In this document: in pieces, positions 9,246 through 17,936 of the stretch
How positions within the stretch are numbered: position 1 is the first letter of the stretch
Layout: each line of letters opens with the position of its first letter
Source: UBA11872 sp965198285
GTDB taxonomy: Bacteria; Chloroflexota; UBA11872
Reading direction: 5' to 3'
Assembly: GCA_965198285.1 (NCBI GenBank)
Contig: OZ240251.1
Coordinates: 1,426,001-1,490,000, forward strand
DNA length: 64,000 bases
The notes under the pieces: model-generated
Told to the model about the DNA's origin: nothing
What the model saw: only the letters and a program-made list of their open reading frames with translations
Database searches by the model: none
Position numbers and translations under genes: made by a program

Positions 9246-9291
9246 TTCGGCCTCAACGTCTGATTCGCCTCTCGGCGCGGCACATCCGTGC

Positions 9292-10365
9292 TCAGCCCTC
9301 CGACGTCGCCGCTCCCCGCCGGTTCGCCATCGACCTCGGCGTCAGCTCAAACAGCGGCTCCTCGCCGCGCAAAAACCGCTCCAACTCATCCACCATCAGG
9401 CTAAAGAAGCGATGGCGGCTTGCCAGCGTCACCCCCGCGATGTGCGGGCTTAGGAAAATATTCGGCATCCCGATGATCTCGCTGTCCGGCGGAATCGGCT
9501 CCGGATCGAACACATCCAGCCCCGCCACGATGTCTCCGCGTTTCAGCCGCGCGATCAGCGCATCGCTATCCACCACCGCGCCCCGCGACACGTTCACGAA
9601 CACCGAATTGGGAGGAATCATGTCCAACTCGCGCCGCCCGATCATTCCCTCCGTGGCCGGCGTATGCGGCGCCAGGCAGACGATGACATCGGACGTCGAA
9701 AGCACATTCTCCAGCGAGGTCTTCACCACGCCGATCGCATCCGGCATCTCACTCGCCAAATACGGATCGTAGACCCGAACCTCCACCTCGAACGGCGCCA
9801 GCAACTTCACCAGCCGTCGCCCGATGTGCCCGCATCCGATCAGCCCCACCCGCTTGCCGGTCAGCTCGCCATGCACGAACCCAAAGTCGTCGCGAATGGG
9901 CTTGGACGTGTCCCCCGCCAGGATCCGCCTGAAGCTCTCCCCCGCATTGCGCAGCGAAATCAGGATCAGCCCAAGCGCCCACTCCGCAACCGGATAGGAC
10001 GAACCATGCGTCGTATCCACCGTCCGAATCCCCCGCGCCCACGCCGACTCCACGTCAATCCGGTACGCAAACCGGTCCCCCTCCAACTCCCCAATGATCT
10101 TCAGCTTCGGCGCGCCGTCCATCACCTCGGCGCTGATTTTCGGCGAGCCATGCGACACCACAACGCCCTCAACATCGCCAACACGTTCCATCAGCTGCCT
10201 GACAGCCCCACGATCCTCATTCGGTCCAAACGCGACCCCACCATCCAGCTCTAACCACTCCCAGTCCGCGATCGTCGCCAGCCGCTCGGTGTCCTCCGCC
10301 AGAAAACTCAGGTCGTGCACCTCCCGGCTGCACACGATCAACACCCTGGGCCGGGCACTCGTCAT
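9292..10365 (-). CDS. D-2-hydroxyacid dehydrogenase (phosphoglycerate-dehydrogenase-like)
   Basis: 357-residue NAD-dependent D-isomer 2-hydroxyacid dehydrogenase, converting a 2-keto acid to the D-hydroxy acid or the reverse. The nucleotide site GLIGCGHIGRR is followed by VYDPYLA. Catalytic residues appear in order: arginine in VNVSRGAVVD, glutamate in LDVFDPEP and histidine in LSPHIAG. There is no C-terminal ACT domain, so it is not a full-length SerA. ATG at 10365 overlaps the stop of the small upstream gene by 4 bp. Together with the DUF1801 gene it forms a tightly packed three-gene minus-strand operon. Confidence 0.9.
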   Translation of the reverse strand: MTSARPRVLIVCSREVHDLSFLAEDTERLATIADWEWLELDGGVAFGPNEDRGAVRQLMERVGDVEGVVVSHGSPKISAEVMDGAPKLKIIGELEGDRFAYRIDVESAWARGIRTVDTTHGSSYPVAEWALGLILISLRNAGESFRRILAGDTSKPIRDDFGFVHGELTGKRVGLIGCGHIGRRLVKLLAPFEVEVRVYDPYLASEMPDAIGVVKTSLENVLSTSDVIVCLAPHTPATEGMIGRRELDMIPPNSVFVNVSRGAVVDSDALIARLKRGDIVAGLDVFDPEPIPPDSEIIGMPNIFLSPHIAGVTLASRHRFFSLMVDELERFLRGEEPLFELTPRSMANRRGAATSEG

Positions 10366-10553
10366 TTCGGGCGAAGCTTGAGATTCACCCGCTTGGTCTT
10401 GTTAAACGTCCGGCGGGCTGCTTGGCGGGCCGCCTCCATCTCCTGTTCGGCGTCGGCCGCGGATCGCAACTTGCCCCGCTCGAAGCGCTCCAGGACGTCG
10501 CGCTCTTCCTCGCTCATCGTTTCGCTCACCTCGATTGCCTCCTCATCATTCAC
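10362..10553 (-). CDS. Small acidic-to-basic protein, possibly a truncated CopG-like antitoxin
   Basis: 63 residues, highly charged and helical (MSEEERDVLERFERGKL, then AEQEMEAARQAARR), ending in KRVNLKLRPK. That ending looks like the first strand of a ribbon-helix-helix antitoxin, but the protein stops where the DNA-binding fold would begin. GTG at 10553 gives a 4-bp overlap with the upstream DUF1801 gene. GTG at 10529, seven bases after GAGGAGG, is the better start by ribosome binding site. No toxin is adjacent. It may simply be a small coupled linker gene; confidence in function is low. Confidence 0.5.
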   Translation of the reverse strand: MNDEEAIEVSETMSEEERDVLERFERGKLRSAADAEQEMEAARQAARRTFNKTKRVNLKLRPK

Positions 10554-11368
10554 AGCGTGTCAAACCCAAACCACCCCGGCAGCGCCGCCGCCTGCCGGAT
10601 CCACGTCTCCATCTGCGCCTCATCCAGTTCGCCCTCGTGGATGTTGATCCAGCGCGAATCCGGGTCCTTGGCCTCGCCGGGTGGCAGAGGCTCCAGCCGC
10701 ATGCCATTCGTAAACGTCACCTTCACGTAGCGAGCGAACACGTGGTAGCTCAGAAACCAGCCCTGGCCTTCAATGCCATACCAGGGCGAGTTCCACCGCA
10801 CCGCCTTCCGCACGTCGGGCACCGTGCGCTCGATCAGATCGTCCAGGCGCCGCCCGATGTCGTGCTTCCACTCCGGCATCGCCGCAATGTACGTCTGCAC
10901 CGGCGCGTCGCCGTCCGCCTTCGCGATCTGCGGATTTCCACCCGACAGCAACACCGGCTTGTCGGCCGAGCGGGTCCTGCGCCGTTCGTACGAATTCTCG
11001 ATGTTGTATTTCACCGCCTCGCGCAGCAGTGTTTTCAGCGCCTCCCGGTCGATCCGGTCACCCTCAAGAATGTCAAGCGCCCGCCACTTCTTCCCACCCA
11101 GCCCCGCGTTGAACACCTTCCCGGGATCCTTCAGTTGCGCACCGTTGGTAAACGTGAGCTTCACCTTGTCCTTGTGCGCGTTGCCCACGGCAAACGTCCC
11201 GTCGCACGACCACACCGGGCTCCCCCGGTACTTCCACTCTTCCACGACCTCGGGGTCGACCTCATGGATCAACGCGCGAATCTCCGCCAACCGCTCCCCC
11301 CGCCAATCCCCCAAATCCGCAATCTTCCTGTCAATCTGCTCGGAAGCGCTCAACTCGTCCGCTGCCAT
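10550..11368 (-). CDS. Protein with two DUF1801 domains
   Basis: 272 residues holding two copies of the DUF1801 (YdhG/iron-chaperone-like, MoaA-binding-fold) domain. Domain 1 (about 20-125) has EVVEEWKYRGSPVW and VKLTFTNGAQL. Domain 2 (about 145-270) has YIAAMPEWKHDIGRRLDDLI, VRKAVRWNSPWYG and VKVTFTNGMRL. The internal repetition is plain from the paired W-x-SP and VKxTFTNG motifs. Most family members have a single domain of 110-150 residues. Function is unknown. It is the first gene of a minus-strand operon with the small charged protein and the hydroxyacid dehydrogenase. Confidence 0.85.
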   Translation of the reverse strand: MAADELSASEQIDRKIADLGDWRGERLAEIRALIHEVDPEVVEEWKYRGSPVWSCDGTFAVGNAHKDKVKLTFTNGAQLKDPGKVFNAGLGGKKWRALDILEGDRIDREALKTLLREAVKYNIENSYERRRTRSADKPVLLSGGNPQIAKADGDAPVQTYIAAMPEWKHDIGRRLDDLIERTVPDVRKAVRWNSPWYGIEGQGWFLSYHVFARYVKVTFTNGMRLEPLPPGEAKDPDSRWINIHEGELDEAQMETWIRQAAALPGWFGFDTL

Positions 11369-11440
11369 CTCTCCCGCCTTCTCCCCCGACTCCCACCGTT
11401 CGCACTACAGTAAGCCACGCCCCGAAGCGGAGTATCTCGG

Positions 11441-12964
11441 ATGAGCGACTTCAACGACTACCTCATGCAGTCCTACGAAATCCGCGAAAAGCTCGTCGCC
11501 GACAAATTCCGCCCCCGCTACCACTTCGTCCCTCCCGAAGGCCGCTGGAACGACATCAACGGCGCCATCTTCTGGAACGGCCGCTACCACCTCGGCTACC
11601 TGCAGAAGATCCCCAACGCCGTCGGCCCGATCGACTTCTCCAGTTGGCAGCACATCAGCAGCCGCGACCTCCTCCACTGGCGCTACCACAATGCCTCCCT
11701 CCGCGAACCTCTCGAGGGCCACAAGGGCGACTACTTCAACAGCGGCGACGTCATGGAAGGCATGCCCGTCCCCACCATCATCACCAACATGCCCCGCCAC
11801 GGCATCTGCATCTACCAGTCCTACGACCCCAACCTCGACCACTGGGCTCCCCTGCCCCAGAACCCCGTCATTCCCCTGGACCCCGCCCCCGAGGGCCAGC
11901 CAACCAGGTCCTACAGCCAGCTCCCCGAATGCGTCATCTTCGACCCCAGCGGCTGGAGAGAGGGCGACACCTACTACGCCCTCATCGGCAACAAGAACCA
12001 CCGCCCCGGCTACGAAGGCGACTCAACCAGCCTCCTCAAGTCCACCAACCTGCGCGACTGGCAATACCTCGGCCCCTTCTACAAGTCCGACCGCAAGTGG
12101 ACCGAGGAGATCGAGGACTGCGCCTGCTCCAACTTCTTTCCCTTCGGCGACAAGCACATGCTCCTCATGCACACCCACCAGCCCTACGGCCGGGCCCAGT
12201 ACTACATCGGCCGCTACCAGGACGAGCAATTTCACCCTGAGGTCTACGGCCAGCTCAGCCAACTCGGCAGCCTGCTCGGAGGACCCGAAACCCTGGAAGA
12301 CGACAAGGGCCGCCGAATCTTCTGGGGCTGGATCCGCGAAGCCCGCGACGACTGGGCCACCCACGGCTGGAACGGCATCATGTCCCTCCCCTGGCACCTG
12401 ACCCCAGCCAGCGACAACACCCTCCGCATCGACCCCGTCGCCGAGCTACGCAACCTCCGCTACGACGAGCGCCCTCACCCCGACGTCACCCTGTCGCAAG
12501 GCGAAGAGCGCACCCTCCAAGGCTTCGAATCCGACTGCGCCGAAATCAAGCTCACCATTCACCCCAACCAGGCCACCCGCTTCGGCCTCAAGCTCCTCTG
12601 CTCACCCGAGGGCCAGGAAGAAACCCTCGTCACCTACGACACCCAACGCCAGCACTTCATCGTCGACTTCGACCGCTCCAGCCTCGACCCAAACCTCACC
12701 TACGGCCGCAACGCCCGCGATACCACCACCGGCGTCCGCCAGCAAACCGTCCCCTTCCCCCTCCAGCCCAACACACCCCTCCACATCGACCTCTTCATCG
12801 ACCGCTCCGTCATCGAGATCTTCGTCAACTCCCGCATCTGCATCGCCCAACGCGTCTACCCCACCCGCCCCGACAGCACCCAGTTCAAACTCTTCACCCA
12901 CAACCACCCCATCACCGTCCAAAACCTCACCAAATACCAAATGGACGCCACCAACCCCTGGTAG
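11441..12964 (+). CDS. Glycoside hydrolase family 32 (beta-fructosidase-like)
   Basis: 507 residues: a five-bladed propeller followed by a C-terminal beta-sandwich (about 350-505, including IDLFIDRSVIEIFVNSR). The nucleophile block is GRWNDINGAIFWNGRYHLGY, equivalent to the WMNDPNG motif, and the acid/base block is EEIEDCACSNFFPF, matching the EC motif. The usual RDP motif is not obvious; the matching region reads CVIFDPSGW, keeping the aspartate but not the arginine. No signal peptide, so it is probably cytoplasmic. Codon use is extremely C-rich. Sucrose or fructan hydrolysis is likely but the altered motif leaves specificity uncertain. Confidence 0.9.
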   Translation: MSDFNDYLMQSYEIREKLVADKFRPRYHFVPPEGRWNDINGAIFWNGRYHLGYLQKIPNAVGPIDFSSWQHISSRDLLHWRYHNASLREPLEGHKGDYFNSGDVMEGMPVPTIITNMPRHGICIYQSYDPNLDHWAPLPQNPVIPLDPAPEGQPTRSYSQLPECVIFDPSGWREGDTYYALIGNKNHRPGYEGDSTSLLKSTNLRDWQYLGPFYKSDRKWTEEIEDCACSNFFPFGDKHMLLMHTHQPYGRAQYYIGRYQDEQFHPEVYGQLSQLGSLLGGPETLEDDKGRRIFWGWIREARDDWATHGWNGIMSLPWHLTPASDNTLRIDPVAELRNLRYDERPHPDVTLSQGEERTLQGFESDCAEIKLTIHPNQATRFGLKLLCSPEGQEETLVTYDTQRQHFIVDFDRSSLDPNLTYGRNARDTTTGVRQQTVPFPLQPNTPLHIDLFIDRSVIEIFVNSRICIAQRVYPTRPDSTQFKLFTHNHPITVQNLTKYQMDATNPW

Positions 12965-12989
12965 TCCCCACGGCCGCCTCGCTCTTCAT

Positions 12990-13045
12990 CCTCTCCTGGG
13001 GGAGAGGCAGATTCCGGCGTCTTCGGCGGAAATCGGTGAGGGGTC
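12990..13045 (+). repeat. REP-like element (CTCTCC...GGAGAGG type)
   Basis: Short inverted repeat CTCTCCTGGGGGAGAG followed by a block reading GTCTTCGGCGGAAATCGGTG. The same combination is at 42425-42518, and the hairpin alone recurs at 41405. It sits exactly at the broken 5' edge of the quinoprotein remnant, so it may mark the deletion junction. Confidence 0.7.
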
Positions 13046-13054
13046 CCCCGCGCA

Positions 13055-13666
13055 ACCGCCAACTGGGGCGGCGCCGACTTCGACCCCGAGACCGGGCTCC
13101 TCTACGTGCGGACGTCGGAGCAAGCCGACACCAACCAAGTCTGCGAAAACCCGGGCGACGACCCGCGCGTCGATGTCGAGTACAGCAACAACTGCCCCTT
13201 TGGCGCCACCCGCGTCATGTTCCGGGAGGCTGGCGGACCGGGCGCGGTAGAGGCCCCGGAGAGCCAGCCCGGCCCCATCCCGCTCACCAGACCGCCCTAC
13301 GCCCACCTGGCGGCGATCGACTTCAACGCCGGCGAGATCGCCTCGAAAGTGCCCTTCGGTGAAGGCTGCGACCATATCCGCACGCATCCGCTGCTACGCG
13401 GCGTCGACCTGCCGGCCCGGCTGGGCACGTACGGCAACTCCGGACCGATGGTCACCACGGGAGGACTGGTATTCCTCGGCGGCGGCGAGCCGTACCGCTA
13501 TGCGTTCGACAAGGCAACGGGTACCGAACTCTGGCGCGGCGCAACCCCGTTTCCAACCAACGCCAACCCCATGACCTACCGGACCCAGTCAGGCCGCCAA
13601 TTCGTCGTCATCGCCACCGGCCGCGGCCCCAACGCCGCCCTCGTCGCCTTCGCGCGACCCGAGTAG
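13055..13666 (+). pseudogene. C-terminal fragment of a PQQ-dependent quinoprotein dehydrogenase
   Basis: The frame from 13055 reads ANWGGADFDPETGLLYV, a propeller blade motif of membrane-type PQQ (quinoprotein) dehydrogenases, and continues with LGTYGNSGPMVTTGGLVFLG, KATGTELWRGATPF and a normal family C-terminus (QFVVIATGRG...FARPE). Only about the last 200 of the usual 600-700 residues remain, with no start codon before the fragment except internal GTG 13106. The 5' edge abuts a REP-like element. It is therefore a truncated gene, not an active enzyme. Confidence 0.8.
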
Positions 13667-13725
13667 GCGCGTATTCTGTGACCCGCCCGTCTTCCCGTCC
13701 CAACGCGCGACGGAGGTAACATCGC

Positions 13726-13887
13726 ATGCGCGCAAACAGGAACATCGGTCTAGGCATCGCCCTCGGAGCGGGAGCCGGCACAGGCCTAGGCGCGGCCGTC
13801 GGCAACATCGCCGTCGGCGTGGCAATTGGAGTTGCCGTCGGCATAGTCATCGCCGCCGCCTGGGGCCGCCAACGCCCCGAACGCTAG
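13726..13887 (+). CDS. 53-residue glycine-zipper membrane peptide
   Basis: A short gene with ATG at 13726 and GGAGG 8 bp upstream. The product has a basic start (MRANRN), then about 38 residues of alternating G, A, V and I (IGLGIALGAGAGTGLGAA and so on), and a basic end (WGRQRPER). The glycine spacing resembles the glycine-zipper segments of small pore-forming or membrane-packing peptides. One or two transmembrane helices are possible. It follows the quinoprotein fragment by 59 bp. Function unknown; the strong ribosome binding site is the main reason to believe it. Confidence 0.6.
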   Translation: MRANRNIGLGIALGAGAGTGLGAAVGNIAVGVAIGVAVGIVIAAAWGRQRPER

Positions 13888-13951
13888 TAGGGGCCGCGTC
13901 TCAGACCGGCCTCTTCCGGGCCACCCACCCTCCAAAGCCACCCACCCCTTC

Positions 13952-14018
13952 GTGGTGAGCCTGTCCTGAGCTTGTCGAAGGGCCGGTCCAGAGTCTTCGG
14001 CGGACCGTGTCGAACCAC
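13952..14018. repeat. MITE-like palindromic repeat, long form (copy 1)
   Basis: Begins GTGGTGAGCC and ends TGTCGAACCAC, so the two ends are imperfect inverted repeats. An internal block CTGTCCTGAGCTTGTCGAAG is shared with the long copy at 52423 and appears separately in the repeat at 42425. The right end matches the terminal repeat of the IS630 element at 23382. Confidence 0.75.
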
Positions 14019-14083
14019 AATCCCTCAGCAATCAGGCTCCCGCGCAGTCCCCTCCGTCATCCCGGCGACCCAGTCTTTCGTAG

Positions 14084-14104
14084 GGGCGGGTCTGAGACCC
14101 GCCC
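14084..14104. repeat. Perfect 10-bp hairpin
   Basis: GGGCGGGTCT, one base, then AGACCCGCCC. It lies downstream of the GNAT gene's 3' end. A related but broken version is near 13892. There is no T-run, so it is more likely a dispersed palindromic repeat than an intrinsic terminator. Confidence 0.6.
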
Positions 14105-14165
14105 GTCTTCCGCTCGAGGCTCTTGATTCCTCCCCGCCACGTGCCTGCATGCAACTCCTCCGGCA

Positions 14166-14894
14166 TCAGACTGCCCAAACACTCCACACACACCCAAACC
14201 CCACCAACCCCAACTTCCGCGCCACCGCCAACGACGCCCCGTTCGACCACGACGTGCTGTACAGCGGAACCCGACCGGAAGCGCGAACCGCCAGCGCCCA
14301 CGCGGCCGTAACCCGTGCAGCCAGTCCCCGACCCCGCCAATCCACCGCCGTCTCAACCCCCGCCTCCGCCGCCTCACCAGATCTCCGCGCGCTGAAGCAG
14401 ACACTCACCGCATACCCGTCCTCAACCACCCCAACAATCGGCGCGCATCCCGGAATCTCACTCGCCGTCCACCCCGAAAAATGCCGGTCCAGCGTCTCCA
14501 CGTCCTCAATCACGACGACGCCGGCCGGCTGGACCATCACCTCCGGAAACACAAACGACGGCCCCGAATCCACCCGGCCCTGTAGCAGAGACCTGTACCG
14601 CTGCGCATGCACCGGCGCCTGCCGAGAATCCCCCACCAGCGGCTCCTCCCCCGCCAGCCCGTTCAGGGCATCCGCCACATCCCGCCCAACATCCCATCGC
14701 ACCGCCCACGCACAACTCCCCCGACCCCGAATCAACGAAAACAACGGCCCCACCCCCGGCGCCGCCTCCCGGGTTCCCAGGATCCGTCCCTCCTCGTCCA
14801 ACCCAAACAACGTCCGCAACTGAAGTTCAGGCGTACTCACGACGGACTGTGCTGCAAACGTTTCGATGGGAGATTCCACGCTGAAGCACCCCAA
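14166..14894 (-). CDS. GNAT-family acetyltransferase (FR47-like)
   Basis: 242 residues. The C-terminal half carries the acetyl-CoA fold: VCFSARRSGEAAEAGVET, then WRGRGLAARVTAAWAL (the R/Q-x-x-G-x-G/A loop) and the final SNGASLAVARKLGLV strand and helix seen in FR47-type GNATs. The N-terminal 100 residues are unassigned. The longest frame starts at 14894, but its first 18 residues are encoded by a dispersed repeat (14844-14874), so GTG at 14840 may be the original start. The acceptor substrate is unknown. Confidence 0.8.
   Translation of the reverse strand: MGCFSVESPIETFAAQSVVSTPELQLRTLFGLDEEGRILGTREAAPGVGPLFSLIRGRGSCAWAVRWDVGRDVADALNGLAGEEPLVGDSRQAPVHAQRYRSLLQGRVDSGPSFVFPEVMVQPAGVVVIEDVETLDRHFSGWTASEIPGCAPIVGVVEDGYAVSVCFSARRSGEAAEAGVETAVDWRGRGLAARVTAAWALAVRASGRVPLYSTSWSNGASLAVARKLGLVGFGCVWSVWAV
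14844..14874. repeat. Dispersed 30-bp element (copy 1)
   Basis: Contains CTGCAAACGTTTCGATGGGAG. Close matches are at 22544-22587 (CTGCAAACTTTTCGCTGGGA) and 31066-31110 (CTGCGAACTTTTCGGTGGGA). Here it overlaps the annotated N-terminus of the GNAT gene. Confidence 0.6.
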
Positions 14895-14973
14895 GTCGGT
14901 GTGACTCGTGAATCTCGCGGGCTCACGCGGCGTGTCAAGTTGTCAATCAGGCCCGGAGGTCGCAGGCAAGACG

Positions 14974-15579
14974 CTAGCTGACGGTCCGTCGACGACGCCA
15001 GGTCTTCCAGTTCAGATCCAGTCGACGACGACCGCCGGTCATTCCACGCGCGCGGAATCCCTCGACACGGGCTCTGTTGGTGCGTTTCCCGACAGCTGAC
15101 CAGAACTTCGTTTCCCTCCAACCAGACCCCCTGAAGGAAATCAAGGGACGTCGCACCGCCTCGTAGAACCTCCCGGCTACCACGTCATCCACCATTTCGT
15201 TGAGCCGTTCGATCTCGACTTCTGCGGACTCATCACACGCGTCGCAGCCACAACTCGGAAAAGGCTCGCAATACCACCGGCCCAATCGGACGTTAAGACC
15301 AGGAAAGGTCGAGAACGCCACGGCGATTGGGGCGGCGTCGGGGTCCCTGGGGTTGAGTCGCACCTGCGGACGTGCCGGGTCAAGTCCCCGCTCCAGTTCC
15401 GCGTCCAGACCATGCCCTTCGGTACGCTCGACGTCGTAGTCGTTCTCCAGGTGGCCGATGATCTCCAGCATGGCCGTATGCAAGGGTCGAAATCGCTCGG
15501 CGTTGGTTACGCGGCTGTACGCGGGATCCGGCGGCGGTCCCGCCTCCCCATCGTTCGCATATCCATACCAGCCAGGCAT
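14974..15579 (-). CDS. DUF6226-type protein
   Basis: 201 residues, with a conserved first half: YSRVTNAERFRPLHTAMLEI, NDYDVERTEG, then VAFSTFPGLNVRLGRWY and a cysteine cluster FPSCGCDACDESAEVEIERL. This layout matches the DUF6226 family, found mostly in Actinobacteria. The cysteines may bind metal but this is inference. The last 40 residues are arginine-rich (WKTWRRRRTVS) and probably of low constraint. It follows no obvious operon. Function is unknown. Confidence 0.7.
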   Translation of the reverse strand: MPGWYGYANDGEAGPPPDPAYSRVTNAERFRPLHTAMLEIIGHLENDYDVERTEGHGLDAELERGLDPARPQVRLNPRDPDAAPIAVAFSTFPGLNVRLGRWYCEPFPSCGCDACDESAEVEIERLNEMVDDVVAGRFYEAVRRPLISFRGSGWRETKFWSAVGKRTNRARVEGFRARGMTGGRRRLDLNWKTWRRRRTVS

Positions 15580-15756
15580 CCCCCTACGATCCTTGTGCTA
15601 CGCCATCCCCACGCCGCAAGACGGTCGAGTTGGGACGAGCGGACGCCGTGGAGACCTCCCTACAGGGTGAATCTGCAAGCACCGTACGTTCCTTCCAGTC
15701 CTATTTCGGATCCCGTGGCTTGAGCTTGGCGTACCTCTTCAACCCTCAATCGACGG

Positions 15757-16746
15757 CTAAGGCCTCTGGCTCCCAACCGCCTCCACGTACAACGAATACA
15801 GCGACTGGCTACAGGTCATAAACAGACGGTTCCCTTTGGCGCCGCCGAAGCACAGGTTTGCGCAAGGTTCCGGAAGGACAATCCGGCCGATCAATTCACC
15901 GTCTGGCGTCAGGCAATGCACGCCGTCCGTTCCTGGTCCGGCCCAGCCTACGCTCGACCACAGGTTGCCGTCGCTATCAGTCCGCATGCCATCGGCAAAT
16001 CCGGGAGACATATCGGCGAAAACCTGGCCACCACGCAGCTTCCGCCCCTCCACCACCTCGAAAACTCGGATGTGCCCCGGTCCATCGGGGTCGTGGGAGT
16101 TCCCGGTGTCGGAGATGTACAGCCGCGACTCGTCCGGGGAAAAGCACAGTCCGTTCGGCTTCACCAGGTCCTCGGCCACCACCGTGGCGTCACCGCTCAC
16201 GGGATCGAGCCGGTAGACCCGCGTCGGCAGTTCGGCCTCGGCTCGCTCTCCCTCATACGACATCAGAATTCCATAGCCGGGGTCGGTAAACCAGACGGCC
16301 CCGTCGGAATCAACAACCACGTCGTTCGGCCCGTTGAGCCGTTTGCCGTCGAATCGGTCCAGCAATACGGTCAGACCCCCGTCGTGCTCGGTTCGGGTCA
16401 CGCGGCGAGTCAGGTGCTCGCAAGTAATCAGACGTCCCTGCAGGTCTCGCGTATTGCCGTTGCTGTAGTTGGAAGGTTGACGAAACAGCGTGACCTCATC
16501 CGTCACCTCGCAGTACCGCAGCATCCGGTTGTTCGGAATATCGCTGAACACCAGCGACCTGAAATCGCCAAACCACACCGGCCCCTCTGTCCAGCGAGCC
16601 CCCGTATACAGTCGCTCCACGGCGGCATTTCCCAGCCTGTACGGCCCGAATCGCGGATCCAACACCTCCACCGCCGGATCCGGATACCGAACAATCACCT
16701 CGTCCCACCGCCGCCTCAACTCAGCAGTCCACGCACCGTCAGTCAT
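15757..16746 (-). CDS. SMP-30/gluconolactonase-family beta-propeller
   Basis: 329-residue calcium-dependent lactonase-type six-bladed propeller. Hallmarks are WTEGPVWFGDFRSLVFSDIP (metal-ligand glutamate), RLNGPNDVVVDSDGAVWFTDP (asparagine and aspartate ligands), KPNGLCFSPDESRLYISDTG and FADGMRTDSDGNLWSSVGWA. All four metal-site blocks are intact, so it should be active. Natural substrate is probably a sugar lactone such as gluconolactone. No signal peptide. It stands alone just downstream of the VapBC-type pair on the same strand. Confidence 0.9.
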   Translation of the reverse strand: MTDGAWTAELRRRWDEVIVRYPDPAVEVLDPRFGPYRLGNAAVERLYTGARWTEGPVWFGDFRSLVFSDIPNNRMLRYCEVTDEVTLFRQPSNYSNGNTRDLQGRLITCEHLTRRVTRTEHDGGLTVLLDRFDGKRLNGPNDVVVDSDGAVWFTDPGYGILMSYEGERAEAELPTRVYRLDPVSGDATVVAEDLVKPNGLCFSPDESRLYISDTGNSHDPDGPGHIRVFEVVEGRKLRGGQVFADMSPGFADGMRTDSDGNLWSSVGWAGPGTDGVHCLTPDGELIGRIVLPEPCANLCFGGAKGNRLFMTCSQSLYSLYVEAVGSQRP

Positions 16747-16793
16747 GCTGATCTGTCCTTGATCGGCCGCCCCAATGCTGCTGCATCGGCGCC

Positions 16794-17216
16794 TCAGACC
16801 TCCGAGACTTCCCGAAACGGATTGATAACCCGCATCCCGTCATAATCCTGCTGCGAGCTCATATCTTCCGAGTACACCGCATCACACCCCAATATCCGTG
16901 CCGCCGCCAGTATCGCCCCGTCCCAGTACGCAATCTGGAAGCGCTGGCTGATGCCCACGGCCGTTTCGAAAACTTCGCCGGTCATGTGCTGAAGGGGTTT
17001 GTCCCGGAAGAGCCTCAGAAACGCTATCGCGTAATCCGGCGACAGCCTGCCGGGGTGCGCTGGGTGCGTCGTTCGCCATAAGAACTCCTGCAAGACCTGC
17101 ACCGAAAGCGCCAGGTCGGGCTCCCGCAAGAGCGCCCGCGCCTGTCCACGCTTCACCGCGTCCCCCGGCGTATGCTGCGCGGCATAGATGAGCACGTTCG
17201 TGTCCACCAATCGCAT
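16794..17216 (-). CDS. PIN-domain toxin (VapC-like)
   Basis: 140-residue PIN-domain ribonuclease. Acidic active-site residues are in MRLVDTNVLIYAA (D5), SVQVLQEFLW (E), AYWDGAILAAA (D) and YSEDM (D). Length and motif order fit VapC. These toxins inhibit translation by cutting tRNA or rRNA and are neutralised by the upstream antitoxin. It starts 9 bp after the antitoxin gene ends, as expected for a type II pair. Confidence 0.92.
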   Translation of the reverse strand: MRLVDTNVLIYAAQHTPGDAVKRGQARALLREPDLALSVQVLQEFLWRTTHPAHPGRLSPDYAIAFLRLFRDKPLQHMTGEVFETAVGISQRFQIAYWDGAILAAARILGCDAVYSEDMSSQQDYDGMRVINPFREVSEV

Positions 17217-17225
17217 GATGAGCGC

Positions 17226-17642
17226 CTACGTCTCCGCGTCTTCGTCGGTCGTGCGAACCTGGTAAGGCCTGGAGGATTCCGCGGCGCGCGCATCCAGTTC
17301 GGCAAGCTCCTTCGCCAGGATCTCGCGCTCCTGCTCCGCCACGTACAGTCGCGTCTCCAGCCGTGCCCGCTGGCGATCGTGCACCTCTTCCCGCGTCATC
17401 CGGTCATATCCGCGCAAGCCAACGCCGCGCGCGTCCCAGTCCGTGAACAGGTCGTCAAGGCGCTTCAAGTACGCCTCGTGCGACGCCTGCCGGTTTCCTG
17501 CGGACGGCTCCGTCGGAAACCCGCCTGACCGTCCCCCCAGGTACTCCCGCACCAGCGCCGACACCGAGGTATCCAACTCCGCCGCCCGAATCCGCGCCCG
17601 CCGGTGCGTCCCGTCATCCACCGAAACCGTAATGTTCCGCAT
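17226..17642 (-). CDS. Antitoxin partner of the PIN toxin
   Basis: 138 residues. The N-terminus, MRNITVSVDDGTHRRARIRA, followed by AELDTSVSALVREYL, is a ribbon-helix-helix DNA-binding unit of the CopG/VapB kind. A charged helical tail (KRLDDLFTDWDARG, then MTREEVHDRQRARLETR) presumably wraps the toxin. The open frame runs to 17681, but ATG at 17642 is chosen because the DNA-binding domain begins there. A decayed relative is at 1547-1759. It is probably autoregulated. Confidence 0.85.
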   Translation of the reverse strand: MRNITVSVDDGTHRRARIRAAELDTSVSALVREYLGGRSGGFPTEPSAGNRQASHEAYLKRLDDLFTDWDARGVGLRGYDRMTREEVHDRQRARLETRLYVAEQEREILAKELAELDARAAESSRPYQVRTTDEDAET

Positions 17643-17854
17643 GTCAACAGTCCCACAGAATCTGTGGCTCACAGTATACAAAGCCGGTGTGTCCAGAGAG
17701 TGCCTCTACCCCCGCTATGTCAGTCCGTGTCCGCCGTAACCGGTGCCCGCCATTCAGTGTCGATTCGGCGCAGTGGCAGATCGTGAACCGCGTGCCGGTT
17801 CCACCACCCCATAAACGTGAATCCGCAATTCAAGACCTGCACCGCGGACAAACC

Positions 17855-17936
17855 TGGTGGACCGAATGAAACTCGAACCCACGACCTCCGCAATGCGAGT
17901 GCGGCGCTCTTCCCACCGAGCTTGAGCTATCGGCCC
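17855..17936 (-). pseudogene. Pseudo tRNA-Ala(CGC), left-most copy
   Basis: Reads as the tRNA-Ala(CGC) seen intact at 41290, including the CCA end and the CTCGCAT anticodon loop. It has extra bases in the D-loop, giving 82 rather than 76 nt, and T-stem changes that leave two G-U pairs. Its upstream flank (GACGGCCATGCCT and beyond) matches the flanks at 19767 and 41366. Confidence 0.8.

Noticed and set aside
13972..14823. 283-residue plus-strand frame opposite the GNAT gene
   Set aside because: Composition is low-complexity (Pro, Thr, Ser, Arg), and the opposite strand carries recognisable GNAT motifs. It is an antisense shadow caused by high GC.
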